Positions 45,206 through 57,753 of a stretch of DNA of 64,000 bases are shown here, piece after piece. The notes beneath the pieces are model-generated. The model saw only the letters and a list, made by a program, of their open reading frames with translations, ran no database searches and was not told the origin of the DNA. Location: positions 60,891,521 through 60,955,520 of the forward strand of contig OZ024908.1 in assembly GCA_964017125.1 (NCBI GenBank). The letters are read 5' to 3'. The position numbers and the translations under genes are program-made. The DNA is from Flabesymbios commensalis. Taxonomy: Eukaryota > Annelida > Polychaeta > Terebellida > Flabelligeridae. Position 1 is the stretch's first letter; each line of letters starts with the position of its first letter.

Positions 45206-45974
45206 AGTATATTTTATAATATAACAATAACATGAGTTTGTAGGGCGATAGGCACTTGTTATTGCCCCGACGCAGGCGGCTGGCATCTGCGGAGGGACAA
45301 TAACAATGTCTATCACTCTACAAAATCATGTTATTATTATTATTATCACTTCTCCAACATGCCAAATAATCTTGCAAACATATTTATTCTTTGTCTACAG
45401 ATACAAGATAGGCCTACATGTCTATCACGACGCACCAGTCTTGTTGGCGAGCCGCTGTCATCAGTGGTCATGAATGCAGGTGTCCGCCCGCATAGATCAC
45501 AAGTGTACCTGTACCTGCAGCTCGAGTACACCAGTTGTGCACCAGGCTAGCAGCAGATTATGCAGGCAACTGCGCGTACACACAGAGAGTCTATTAGCCC
45601 TAGAGTAGGGCGAATAGTCAACTATTAGGCCCACATAAACATGATAAACAGCAATATCCGCTAGTAGAGCCCTGTCAAGTGGTTATAATAAATATCCATT
45701 GTTAATTATGCTAGATAATAATGGAGTGACCACTTACATAGCCATCTCACATGTAGCTATCAACCATCCTGAAATACAGGCAGGTGAGATGTTACCATCG
45801 AAACATCTAGGGGATAATTTGTCACATTTGTTTAGCACCCTTGCATGTGCTGAACTACTATTCCCCATGTGATAAATTGCTACACCAACATATTATTGCG
45901 TATCATTTGCCCAAAATTGTGTAGCAAACTGTTCCGCTACATCGGACGAATTATTCTCTGTAAGATGTTTCCAT

Positions 45975-47285
45975 GGTAACATATTACCTGTCCTATAGCT
46001 TAGGCAGGTAAAATTTTACCATGGAAACATTTCACCCTGCCATTGGCATGCAGGTAAGATGTCTCCATGGAAATATGTTACCCTGCTTTGGGCATGCAGG
46101 TAAGATGTCTCCATGGAAACATGTTAACCTGTCATGGGCATGCAGGTAAGATGTCTTCATGGAAATATGTTACCCTGTTATGGGCATGCAGGTAAGATGT
46201 CACCATGGAAACATGTCATGGGCATGCAGGTAAGATGTCTCAATGGAAACATGTTAACCTGTCATGGGCATGCTGGTAATATGTCTTCATGGAAACATGT
46301 TAACCTGTCATGGGCATGCAGGTAATATGTCTCCATGGAAACATGTTAACCTGTCATGGGCATGCAGGTAATATGTCTCCATGGAAACATGTTAACCTGT
46401 CATGGGCATGCAGGAAAGATGTCTCCATGGAAACATGTTAACCTGTTATGGGCATGCAGGTAATATGTCTCCATGGAAACATGTTAACCTGTCATGGGCA
46501 TGCAGGTAAGATGTCTCCATGCAAACATGTTAACCTGTCATGGGCATGCAGGTAAGATGTCTCTTTGGAAACATGTTCACCTGTCATGGGCATGCAGGTA
46601 AGATGTCTCCATGGAAACATGTTACCCTGCCATGGGCATGCAGGTACATGTAAGATGTCTTCGTGGAGACATGTTACCCTGTCATGGGCATGCAGGTAAG
46701 ATGTCTCCTTGGAAACATATTAATCTGTCATTGGCATGCAGGTAAGATGTATCCATGGCAACATGTCACCCTCTTATGGGCATGCAGGTAAGATGTCTCC
46801 ATGGAAACATGTCACCCTGTTATGGGCATGCAGGTAAGATGTCTCCATGGAAACATGTTACTTTGTCATGGGCATGCAGGTAAGATGTCTCCTTGGAAAC
46901 ATGTTACCCTGTTATGGGCATGCAGGTAGGATGTCTTCTTGGAAACATGTTACCCTGCTATGGGAATGCAGGTAAGATGTCTCCTTGGAAACATGTTACC
47001 CTGTTATGGGCATGCAGGTAAGATGTCTCCATGGAAACATGTTAACATGTCATGGGCATGCAGGTAAGATGTATCCATGGAAACATGTTACCCTGTTATG
47101 GGCATGCAGGTAAGATGTATCCATGGAAACATGTTACCCTGTTATGGGCACGCAGGTAAGATGTATCCATGGGAACATGTTACCCTGTTATGGGCATGCA
47201 GGTAAGATGTCTCCTTGGAAACATGCTACTCTGCCATGTGCTTGCAGGTAAGATGGCTCCATGGAAACATGTCACCTTGCCTAGA
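45975..47285. repeat. 46-bp minisatellite, about 28 copies
   Basis: The consensus is catgggcatgcaggtaagat then gtctccatggaaacatgtta then acctgt. Period 46 is confirmed by successive gggcatgcagg sites; one unit near 46201 is shortened. Most units contain CAG|GTAAGAT, a consensus 5' splice site on the plus strand, plus dyads GGCATGC, CCATGG and ACATGT. Confidence 0.95.
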
Positions 47286-47709
47286 ACAGGGTGCTATACC
47301 CTGGATAGCGTGATAGGAAATAAATAAATATGGCCGATAAAATATGACACAATACACTGTATTCCCGACACAAATTTAAACCCGTAACTTGGGGCCTGAA
47401 ACCCAAATCGTTTTCCTGCAGCCAAACGAAATGTCGATTTTATTCTAATAATTTCCGCCAATAATTGGGGCATCAATAACAGCCAGCATAACATTTGACA
47501 AGCCAGCAGTGCGTGGAAAGCAGATGAAAATAAAAACCAGTATCATCATTACAATGGCATTACATGCGTCAATGGTTTTATTTTGCCAGGCAACGCCTGC
47601 ACCCCTGACTCGGTTGTCAGCTCCGAATCGCTGGCTGCTCGTCGTATTGGATTTTTAAGCCATGGAAACCTTTCATGTGCTAGGGTATGATATTTTAAGA
47701 TAATCATCC

Positions 47710-47831
47710 AAGCCAACACGCAAGGACTCACACCAATGTTTATGTATTGCTGGCCCAGCGTCTTAGACGGTGGACCAGCAATAAAACAAGATTTAGATAG
47801 GGGGGGCCTACATATTTCGTGTTTGCTGGGA
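47710..47831. mobile_element. H-family element with inserted G tract
   Basis: Left arm agccaacacgcaaggactca, core ggcccagcgtcttagacggt, right end CGTGTTTGCTGGG. The right arm has lost complementarity around a run of seven G. Eroded cores also lie at 48640-48700, 49022-49090, 50200-50268 and 50650-50745. Confidence 0.7.
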
Positions 47832-49273
47832 TTACAACTGCGTCCTGGGATTACAAACTCGTGTCATGCAAAGCCAAAAAGCAGTGACTAATACTACTGC
47901 CTATTGGCTTTGCACGGCACGGCAGCGCACCGTTAATTCTCAGAAACATTGGTGGGTGGGTATCGTGAAGACACTTTACGAAACTCATTTTCAGCCTGAA
48001 ATATTGATGTCACACAAATCGGCCCTTGCTCGGCTGAACTAATTATTATTTTTTTTAATATTTTTTATCAGAATATATTTTTCAATAGTCCAAGCTGGAA
48101 ATTGCGGTAGTGATCATAGCTTCAAATATGAGGAAAACACTCCCAAATTGAACTATTGTCCACAAACTATTTTTCCCAAAGGGTGGGGGCATGATAACCA
48201 CCTGCTAATGAAATGGAACAGCCCTGTTCATTGAAAGAACATGGCAGGGTTATTCCATTTTAACGGGGGGGGGAGCTACCCCTGTGATATCACTCTCATC
48301 TAATCCTTTAGTGACATTGCTCTTGGCTTGAAACCTGTTCCAAAAACGTCTCGGTACGTTCTCAGCAGCAGCAGCGCAAGGGGTTCTAAACTTAGCCCTG
48401 CGGCGACTGCCACCAGAGTACGATCACCAGATCACAGTGCGAACAGGATAGGATGGCAACAAAGGAGCCTGTACTCAACCTAAACGTTATTGATGTTATT
48501 ACATGCAGATGTCCATCATCCTCATCATCCTAATGATGTCCTTCTCTGCTACCTGACATTATTGTCAAACCAGCTCAGCAGATGAAAACGGCTTTGATGA
48601 CAAGCCCAGGAAAGGCGAGATGCTGACCGCAGATGTTGACTTACTGTTGGCCCAGCGTCTGCGACACTGGGCCAACAATAAGTGAACATCTAAATCTACA
48701 GTAAATCAATATCTTCAACTCTGAGAATCAATACGGATATAAAACGTGTTTGGTTATTATGGGGAATTAAATCACTATGACTACGATAAAATACAACTAA
48801 GTGACGCATGCACACTGCATTCAAAGCCAGGCTGGTTATTCATATTGTGGTCATGAATGAACGGATGAATGATAAAGAATGAGTAATGAATGAATGAAAG
48901 AATGCAAGTATGGATGAATAATGAATGATTTATTGAATAATCGAATGAATCAATGGATGGATCATTTTTGTTTTATTTCAGTCAACTGCAGGTACATTGT
49001 AAACGCGAGCTGATAGCTCTATACCAGGCTAACGTCGTAGACGATCACCGAGCATTAAATCAACACAGCGATATCTCACTTGGCTGGGCCTGTTCCAATC
49101 AGTAAATCTATATCACTGTCTTCTTGAGACACAATTATAACAAAAATCGACCTTCTTTCCCTTTTCGTTCTATTTTGGTTGCTAATAACAATACTTATCC
49201 ATGGCAACCACAGTGGCGGCTAGAGAGAAGGGTGTAATTTCCACAAGAGGAAACTGTTTGATCATTGTTCTTA

Positions 49274-49501
49274 GGGGGCCACCATTCAATCTCCAAGGAG
49301 GGGGGAGGGGGTGTTTTTTTAAATACATAATTTCGGGCGGACTCAGCGTGAAATAAATGATTTACTACAAGAACTGTTCTATATAAACATGTAGTAAAAT
49401 TTAAAACTTTCAGTGCGTCGCCGAGCCGGGTCAAAATAAATAATTTGTTCGCGAGAAAAACTCCAGCCCCCCCCCCCCCTGGAAATTGAATGGTGGCCCC
49501 C
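49274..49501. mobile_element. Small element with GGGGGCCACCATTCAAT terminal inverted repeats
   Basis: Left end GGGGGCCACCATTCAATCTC, right end complementary (GAAATTGAATGGTGGCCCCC), each followed inward by a G- or C-rich run. Length about 228 bp. Family unknown. Confidence 0.7.
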
Positions 49502-50394
49502 TCAGAAGAGTTAGCTCATAAATCGCTACATTATAAAATTACCCACATGAAGTTGTGGGTTCCTGCGGGTAAAAAATACTTATATTTGTATAATTTGAAT
49601 GAAAATATATATCAAGTTTTCAAAATTATTGCACATTTCTCTTACAATTTTTCTTTTTTTGTAGGACAAACAGAAAATCTAAGAAGAGCCATCTTCATCT
49701 ATCCAGTTGTCTGCTACCGGCAGACTCCTTGATATCACGTATATATGTGCTATGAGTTCAGAACCCCCCTCTTCCCTGCCCAACTCCTGCAGGCCAGACA
49801 ATCTGACCTGAGTGTGACCTCCATACCACAGTCAGTAAACCGGTGACGTCATAATGAATATTCATGATGCTCGCACCCCCTTCTTTTCGTACAGGCCTCA
49901 CACACACCTGTTGTCAAGGTCAGACTGGTAGTCTGACGGTCTGACCTGACTGGGCAGGGTGAGAAGAGCACGGCGTATGTGCCAAAACGGCGTATGTGCC
50001 AATCAAATGAATAGGACAGTTTAGTTGCTAAGGGTGCCAGATACCAGACACTGGGTTGCTATGGGTCTTGCTGTTAGGGGTCGACGTCTAATACATATCT
50101 CAGACCTGTAGTTGCCATATACATGTACTTTGTCTTTTTGGAAAAGGGGATGAGACAAATATGGATGCCCCAACATACGTGACATAGTATGGTGGTGTCA
50201 TGTTGTTCCACCATCTACGACTTTGGCTAAACATTGAATCACCATTGGATCAACGTCTTGTGTGCTCTAGGACTGCAGATACATCCCGCATTGGTCCGTA
50301 TCCCAAAAAAATCCATTGGATTTGGAGGAGACTCTGTGAGGACTTTGGCTTCTCCGCGGAACATTGGGCATCATCGACCACGTAGGATGACAAA

Positions 50395-50580
50395 TGAAAT
50401 GAATGGGGTTTTAGACCACCCTTGTGCACGAAATTCGAGCCCTGGTGGTTAGAAGCCGAGCACGTTACCTCTCGGTCACGGAGGCTCCCCACAATATTGA
50501 ATTTTTACGAGTGAGCGGGGAAATTGTTTTTTGTTTCTTTGAAACTTGAAGACCAGAGTGGGGTGACATTAAGAGGATGA
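50395..50580 (-). mobile_element. Truncated two-headed SINE
   Basis: Contains aatggggttttagaccaccc, cctctcggtcacggaggctc and the spacer gtttctttgaaacttgaaga. The middle of the tail is deleted and the first head is lost. Confidence 0.7.
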
Positions 50581-51610
50581 CATCAGAAAGTCTTGTCAAA
50601 TGTGCCATTTTTTACGGCGGCAGGTCACGACCACACAGCGAAAACGAGCGTTGAACCATTGTTGGGTTAATGCTGGGTCAGCTTCGCTGACTGTGGCCCA
50701 GCGTAAAACCGACATTGTATCAACACCTTGTACTTGACAGAAGCGGCGGAATGAACAACTCATGCGTTCGCTTGTACTGTCGAGATTGGATTATCACCTA
50801 TTAATCTGGCAAACTCAACGTAACGTGAACGCATCGCACACGCGATTATGCAACTGCGGTGGGTGCAAATTAATCAGTGGGAGGTCGTTCTGTTCCCGGT
50901 AATTCAAAGATTAGCCCTGCGACCTGTGCGAGCAGATTTAATCTGTATAAGCATGATACAAGACATCGCAGCGGCCGGTGTATCCTGAAGGTGCTCTAAG
51001 AAAGATACGAGCAGGGAATCCTTCATCTGAGCATAGAGTTAACTCTATGACAGGATTAACAAAGAGATCTGGATATGAAATCCAATGACTTTTACATGAC
51101 TTTCCATGACCATGTTTTGAGAATTCCATGATTTTATAACCTAACGGAATATAAAAATGTACATTTAAAACTGTAGGCTTACAGCCTCCATTAACACAGC
51201 GGCCGGATCTATACCCACTTTATAAACCAGACCGATATCCAGCAGGTTCTCACTTTTTACATACATGTGAAATATTTTACAGCTAAATGGACTGTCAGTG
51301 TTATTGTATACTAAAAGAGTACGTAATCAATACATTTTTCTCAAAAGAAATGTGAGAGATATTTGTGAAAAATCAAAATTCCATGACTTTTCAATGACTT
51401 GAAATGGACCACGGTAAACGGCTTACCCACTGCTGATCTTTTATGGATATTGTGTCGCATCTTTGAGTATCATTTAAACGTATATAAATATAGTTTTGCA
51501 TGACATGGACAGGGAGCATTTTATTTGAAAATTAATAATAACATACGTTTTCCTTCAGACTTTGCCTTGCATTAAATGCTGATCATTGATGTATAACTAT
51601 TTCACTAATA

Positions 51611-51935
51611 TATGGTATGGTATGGTATGGTATGGTATGGTATGGTATGGTACGGTACGGTACGGTACGGTACGGTACGGTACGGTACGGTACGGTACGG
51701 TACGGTACGGTACGGTACGGTACGGTACGGTACGGTACGGTACGGTACGGTACGGTACGGTACGGTACGGTACGGTATGGTATGGTATGGTATGGTATGG
51801 TATGGTATGGTATGGTATGGTATGGTATGGTATGGTATGGTATGGTATGGTATGGTATGGTATGGTATGGTATGGTATGGTATGGTATGGTATGGTATGG
51901 TATGGTATGGTATGGTATGGTATGGTATGGTATGG
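51611..51935. repeat. Pentanucleotide array in three blocks: TATGG8-TACGG25-TATGG32
   Basis: Uninterrupted blocks at 51611-51650 (TATGG), 51651-51775 (TACGG) and 51776-51935 (TATGG), counted directly. The six long ORFs on both strands are translations of this array. Confidence 0.98.
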
Positions 51936-52096
51936 TATGTTTTGCCATGGCATGACATGGCATCGTATCGTACTCGTAGGTACATGTATAAGACATTCTG
52001 TTTTATTCAGGTAATGTGGTCATTACAAAAGGTCTGATTTTTTTCCTACAGTCTCGAATACACATTCATTTTGTCAATGTTGGATGAGAGACATAT

Positions 52097-52289
52097 CCCA
52101 GAAAACACTCCCACTGGGCACACCACGTTGTTGCGACGTTGAATTAACCTCGTCAACGTTGATTCAACGTCGCAGCAAAGTCGTGTGTTTCAGTGGAATA
52201 CGAGGCGTTGACCCGATGTTGTTTACCCGTTGCTTCAGCTCTCGCAGAAGAAAACAACATTAGGTCAACGCCCTCGTTTTTACGGGGAT
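52097..52289. mobile_element. Two H-family elements side by side
   Basis: 52097-52196 is a short-arm variant with cgttgattcaacgtcgca. 52199-52289 has gaggcgttgacccgatgttg and aacaacattaggtcaacgcc arms. A further core is at 52440-52510. Confidence 0.7.
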
Positions 52290-52754
52290 ACTACGGCGGC
52301 GTCACGATCAGGATAATATTTGCGCTGCCAGCAAAATGTGTCCTAAGAGACCAGCCCGGGACACAATTGCTTGACAAAATTATTCTGCAGAGCGGCGATC
52401 AAGATTGCAACCTCGTATAAATACTCGACGCGGTGCATAACAAAAATGTTGGCTGAATGTTGCATCTGCTCTGCGATGTCGTTCCAACATCAGGCCGTCG
52501 TTTGGGATGTTTTCGGGGAAGAACACATTTAAGCAGGTCGTATATGCATGGACACGAGACACGAGACACGGCTTACGCCTACTGATGTCACAGCCAGAAT
52601 AGAAGTTGGCTCAACAGCCATGCCAACCTCATACGACATCGGACCGATGCTAGTCCACATCGGTTTTGCTTAGGGTTTCCCTGTCCGGAAAACGCTTGCA
52701 TTATACAGCAGGCGTCCATACTGAGAGTATGCGATGGCCAGCGTATAACAACCA

Positions 52755-52858
52755 GAAAACTAGAGACATTGACCCAGGGCTGGTTGAACGTTGGCCCACC
52801 GTCTACGACGGTGGCCAACGTTCAACCAGACCAGGGTCGATATCTCGTGTTCGCTGGG
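52755..52858. mobile_element. H-family element
   Basis: Arms gggctggttgaacgttggcc and ggccaacgttcaaccagacc, core caccgtctacgacggtgg, right end CTCGTGTTCGCTGGG. Confidence 0.83.
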
Positions 52859-53312
52859 AGCAAGCGTGTGACATTAAACCACGCGGGGGATCGTGGCTGT
52901 ACTTTATGCCGACATAATATTCCCTATAACATCGACGCCAAGCGACGTAGCGCAGTGATCCGACCGTGTGTTATTAAAAATGCCGAGCTCCCCGCAAAAC
53001 TGACAAAACAACGCGAGGAAAATGAACAGCCCCGGCTTCTCATTTCCAAGCCAACGACCTGAATGTGAAATTCACCAACCAGCACGCTGCCTACTATTTT
53101 ACCTCCTCGCCGCGGTGATCGATAAATACTGCAGCGACGTCTCGAGCTGGAGGATTGATCTACACGGGGGTGTCTTATTCTGATTCTGAAAATAGAAAAA
53201 ACCGTTGCACTGCCGAATTTTTTCTGTTGTATTTTTCATCATTTTAAGCTGGAATTGCTAGCGCAATTTCCAGCTTCAAATGACGAGAAATATATATATT
53301 TTGTTTTTAATA

Positions 53313-53666
53313 CAGTAGACTCTCGCTTTCCGGTCAGATCACCAATGTGGTCAGATCGTCATTACGGTCGATTTTTTTCGGCCCGAATTCGTTCTCAGTC
53401 AAAGCCATATCAAAGGCGATCACCAATGCGGTCAGACCACCATTCCGGACTACGGTCACATTTTTGTGGCAAAATGGCAAGTTCACTCTCGTCATTGCGG
53501 TCAAATGAGTATTTTTAATATATCGTTATGACCATTTTGAGCGGGGATTTTCATGTTGAAAAACTGTTACCTATATTTTCCACACATGTACAATGCGTAC
53601 ATTACAAACATTATACGGTCAAAAAATTCTGGCCCGTACTTGACCGCATTGGCGGGAGTCTACTGT
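53313..53666. mobile_element. Pogo/Tigger-like MITE, 354 bp
   Basis: Ends CAGTAGACTCTCGC and complement GCGGGAGTCTACTG, flanked by TA on both sides (53311-53312, 53667-53668). The internal arms repeat ggtcagatcaccaatgtggt-like segments. Such CAGT...ACTC ends with TA duplication are typical of pogo/Tigger-type mariners. No transposase is present. Confidence 0.8.
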
Positions 53667-53761
53667 ATACATACAGAGTGTATCTTCTAGATATTGAATT
53701 ATTTGATTAATTGAGCATCCAACACAAACTCTATTATCCATCTCAGTGAAATATTATTTCG

Positions 53762-53988
53762 TTAACCCTTACAGCGCTGGGATAGACTTTAGTTGTCATG
53801 ATATGCTGACGACGAAAGTCTATCCCCGCGCTGTAAGAGTAAAAATATCTCTTATGGCCGTAGACCCACAGCATAGGTGTTCAAATGAAGCGGAAAGAGC
53901 TAACTAAGATATTTATGATGATTTCAAATTGAAAAAAACGTTGGTCTCCATTTTTTGTATGAAAGTATTTCAGCGCTTTAAGGGTTAA
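53762..53988. mobile_element. F1 element, complete
   Basis: TTAACCCTTACAGCGCTGGG ... CAGCGCTTTAAGGGTTAA, hairpin gatagactttagttgtcatg / tgacgacgaaagtctatc. A short F2 fragment follows near 53990-54035. Confidence 0.87.
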
Positions 53989-54210
53989 AATCTGCTTGAA
54001 ACCGTATATATTCGGGCGTAGCAGGACAAGGGTTAATTAACGACCATACCAGTGTTGCCCAGGAGTAAAACGATACCTGACGGGTAATCCTGGTGTGAAC
54101 AAAATAAGGTTGATTAATGTCGTGCCAGCGTCATCATGGTCATAGGCGATGGCCCGGCGTCAAACTAACATTGTGCAGATGATCCGGTGCAGGTGGCTCA
54201 CCCGGCATTC

Positions 54211-54565
54211 CAGCAAACACCACCCATTTATTCTATGTTGATGTAATGCCGGGCCAACGTCGCAGACGTTGGGACAGCATTACATCAACATAGGCTTAAC
54301 CCTTAAAGCGCTGACATAGGCCTACTCATGATACTTCCGTATAAAACACAGAGACCAAAGTCTGTTTTCAATTAGAAATCATCATAAATGTCTGATTCAT
54401 TTGAATACCTATGGTATGGGAATACGGCCATTACAAATATTATAATTCTTATAGTGCGGGGATCAACTTTAGACGTCGGAATCTGACGTCTGTAGACGTC
54501 AGATTTTGACGACTAAAGTGGAACCCGCGATGTAAGGTTTAATATGTGTTTTTGGTGGGATACGT
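54211..54565. mobile_element. H-family element interrupted by an F1 element
   Basis: The left part, 54211-54295, contains ccagcaaacaccacccattt, a gccgggccaacgtcgcagac core and the start of the right arm. The F1 element at 54296-54542 breaks the right arm at TTAA, and its remainder (tatgtgtttttggtggga) follows. Confidence 0.75.
54296..54542. mobile_element. F1 element inserted in an H-family element
   Basis: TTAACCCTTAAAGCGCTGAC ... CGATGTAAGGTTTAA, with the gacgtctgtagacgtcagat hairpin near the right end. See the host at 54211-54565. Confidence 0.82.
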
Positions 54566-55516
54566 TGGCCGTGTGTTCAAATCCACCCCCTACCATGAAC
54601 CCACGACATATTCTAGACATAAGACTAAATCATCAAATCCCGACAATTAGTTTCCCTCTCATTTTTTTTTAAATTTGAAAATAAAATGTTCACACTGTAA
54701 GTTTGCCACAATAGGGTTGAAGTGAAAACCAGAGCGGTCGTAATTTTTCAACCAAATTATTATAGAACTTTTACTAGAAGAGACTAAATCACTCATGAAT
54801 AGTCATGTTGCCAAAGTAGATATTTTGACTAACCCCACCCCGAATGATGAAGGTTTTTTCGATGGATGCAAAGTCCATCTAGTACCTCTGTTATTGATGT
54901 CGGGCAGATAATAACATTTAACATCTTTGAGCACTTTGATAAAATGCAAGAATCCGCCAAAATGTCCACCGATATTGCTGCCAGAATGCAGCTGAAGTAG
55001 CTTTTTAAGAAATTTACCTAATATTACGAGCAATACCCCCTTTGTCAGACAAATGCAGTGAGTACGCGAATAAGTCATGCACCCACCAGAACTGTCCTCC
55101 CGAAAAGTAGAAAGGGACAATTTTCTGCAACTTTGCATCCTTTATGTAGTGCCAATAATCATGATAATACCATTATATCACAAGATGTACTCCAGATTTT
55201 CCTTCCTAATAGGATCCACTGTGTAGAGAAATCTTCTGCAAGAGCGCTGCTTTTCTAGTAAAAATCAATAGGCAGATGCGTAGTCGATTGCTGAGATTTG
55301 ACTGCGCTTCTTGACCGGTCCTTGTACAATCCGGAATAGTGCCCTACAAAGACAAAGTGTAGTATCTGCTTACTTTACAAGTAAGCAAATACTGCATTTT
55401 GCCTTTGCAGGGCGGTATAGTCTCAAGTGTCCTTGACAGATTGGCCAACATCAAAGCCTCCCGCTAACAAGACAAATTGCGGGCTCTGCTAATCATCTCC
55501 ACGGTGTACAGTCCCC

Positions 55517-56112
55517 CCAGCAGACACCAGACGTGGACGCGATGTCGTCTTAACCCTAACCATTAAAGCGCTGGACTAATTTGTAAAAAATATCACAGCC
55601 AAAGGTTTTTTTTTCAATTTGTAATCAGCATAAATGCTTTCGTCAGCGCTTTCTGATTCATTTGAATACCTATGTTATGGGTCTACGACCAATATGATTA
55701 TTCGGATTCTTACAGTGCAGGGATCGACTTTAGTCGTCGGAATCTGACGTCTCCAGACGTCAGATTCTACAGACGTCAGATTCTGACGACTAATGTCGAT
55801 CCCGGCCCTGTAAGGATAAACACGTTGAACTTTCTATGAAAATCTTGCAGGTCAAAGGGTTTTTACAATTTAAAATCATGTTTCCAAGTTAGCTCTTTCC
55901 GATTCATATGAATACCTATATGTTGTGGGTCTACGGCCATTATTATTATTTCAATTCTTCACCGGTTTAGTGCGGGGACCGTCTTTAAACGTCAGAATCT
56001 GACGTCTGCAGACGTCAGATTTCGACATATAAAGACGGTCCCCGAGCTGAAACGGTTAATGTAGTCCGACATTAAAACAACATCGCGTCAATGTCTCGTG
56101 TTGTTTAGTTTC
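55517..56112. mobile_element. H-family element interrupted by two tandem F1 elements
   Basis: Left arm 55517-55553 (gacgcgatgtcgtctTAA), then about 500 bp of F1 sequence, then the rest (tgt ... gacattaaaacaacatcgcg) from 56060. Removing the insert and one TTAA restores gatgtcgtcTTAAtgt, which pairs with acattaaaacaacatc of the other arm. Confidence 0.85.
55550..56059. mobile_element. Tandem pair of F1 elements inserted in an H-family element
   Basis: Copy 1, 55550 to about 55820, starts TTAACCCTAACCATTAAAGC and ends cggccctgtaaggataaa. Copy 2 runs from about 55820 to 56059 in the same orientation and ends CTGAAACGGTTAA. TTAA flanks the pair. Confidence 0.83.
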
Positions 56113-56307
56113 GTCACAGTACGACTTTTCAAATACAGTTATATTGCTCTATGCTTGAGAGTTGATCAATATTATATCCACACTCTGGTCACAGAGATAT
56201 GCTTGAAATTATTTGAAGTATTCAACTATTTAATTTCCATATATTTTTTCCCCATACACAAAAAAATGGCCGAGTAATATTAATTATGAGTCTGTCATAG
56301 TGTATAT

Positions 56308-56559
56308 TTAACCCTTTCAAACTTGAACTTACCATGGTCATCTTCATCCACTACAAGCCCCGAATTGCTGCCGCAATTCTCGACTTGTACTGGATGAAGA
56401 TGATTTGAAGTGGGTGGAAAATTAATGAAAAAAACCATGTATTAGTAAACAAGTTTCATGGGAATTTTCATTTTAAAACCCTTTGTTGTAGGGAAATTAA
56501 GTGTGTTTTCAGGGATGTAAAATGATGCTTTAATGCATCGTGAGGGTTGAAAGGGTTAA
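56308..56559. mobile_element. F3 element, complete
   Basis: TTAACCCTTTCAAACTTGAA ... GTGAGGGTTGAAAGGGTTAA, same hairpin and internal accaagtttcatggga-like segment. Confidence 0.88.
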
Positions 56560-56593
56560 GGCATCAACATGCACATTGTGATATTATTATTTA

Positions 56594-56685
56594 GCCCAGC
56601 CAACATGAGACATTGAGCTAACGCTGGTCGTCGCAAACGGTGACCCAATGACCCAACATTGTTCAATGTCTCATGTTTGCTGGGA
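56594..56685. mobile_element. H-family element, short
   Basis: Ends CCCAGCCAACATGAGACATT and AATGTCTCATGTTTGCTGGG with a shortened centre gtcgtcgcaaacggtgac. Confidence 0.8.
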
Positions 56686-56819
56686 TGCAGCCCGCATTGC
56701 TTTATATCGATTATCATGATTATGGCACAGGTATATGTTGCATAAATACTTTTAATGATCACATTATTTTCCCACTGGCAATTAATACACACTTCTAAGG
56801 AGTACGAGTTCGTGTTTTA

Positions 56820-57500
56820 CATAATTATTTGTGTTTTACATTGCGATTTATTTTTATTGGCCCAAAGTTTTTTCTATAAAATTTCTTTTTCGGATAATGC
56901 GGCTCAAAAACATACCGCACATCCATGAGAGATCTAAATCACTAAGCGGTTTTAAATCTTGAAGAGACAACTTTTTTGATCAGGAAAAGTTATTAACTTC
57001 ATACGTTGTTTGGAAGGAAGACGAGAGCCGGGCATTTTACGTTTTTTTTCTGAAAAGTCAATAAGGTCATCAGCTTATAATATCATGAGCAAAAATGATT
57101 TTAAAAAGTGGCGCCCAGACGTGCATTTTTATTGATGTGAAATGTTGTATCATTGGCTGACAATTTTCATCTAGTTTGCATGGTATAAATATATGCATGG
57201 GTATACATCCCCAAATTACAATATCAGTAAAAAGGTACATTTATGTTTTTTGTACATTGCTGAACATATAATCTAAATACGTCGATATGTATTAATAATA
57301 ATTTGTGTCGAAGTTGTCTTCGTTAATCACGCAGCGACGGCGCTGGCGGCGAACCGTGTGGAATACAGTAAGTAGCTCGCCTCCGGCGATGGCGTCTTAA
57401 TTAGACGAGTGACAAGTAAATTAAGAAAGGCCGATCTCATAACATATTTCACATCTAAATGATAAGGTGCAGGCTGCCTTACCTATGGATAATTTTTATC
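56820..57500. other. Stretch with no recognised feature
   Basis: Unique AT-rich DNA with no repeat family or exon identified by eye on either strand. Confidence 0.5.
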
Positions 57501-57753
57501 CCAGGAAACGCAAGAAGTCCAACCAATATTGGTTGATTGTTGGCCCATTCTAGGATGGTATACATGAGCACGGTGTATGCAAACAAAGCCGTAGTGCGAG
57601 CCCGGAACCCATTGGTCTGCAGTCCACTGCATTGCTTGACAGTACCGTATCTACAGCATCAGAATATTACTTACCATCTAAATAGCATTTACTTCGACAT
57701 CGTGGTCAATCTAGATTAATTGTAATAGTACCATTTGTAGCCACAACAACACG

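Noticed and set aside
45975-47285. CRISPR-like regular array
   Set aside because: The whole 46-bp unit is repeated without unique spacers, and the DNA is clearly eukaryotic. The 32-bp array at 94-349 fails for the same reason.
50938-51129. Minus-strand ORF with a SKHGHGKSCKSH motif
   Set aside because: The DNA is a short repeated ccatgactttt motif, and the peptide is a by-product of it.
51583-52037. Six overlapping ORFs of 110-142 codons on both strands
   Set aside because: Translations of TATGG/TACGG repeats; openness in all frames is a property of the repeat.
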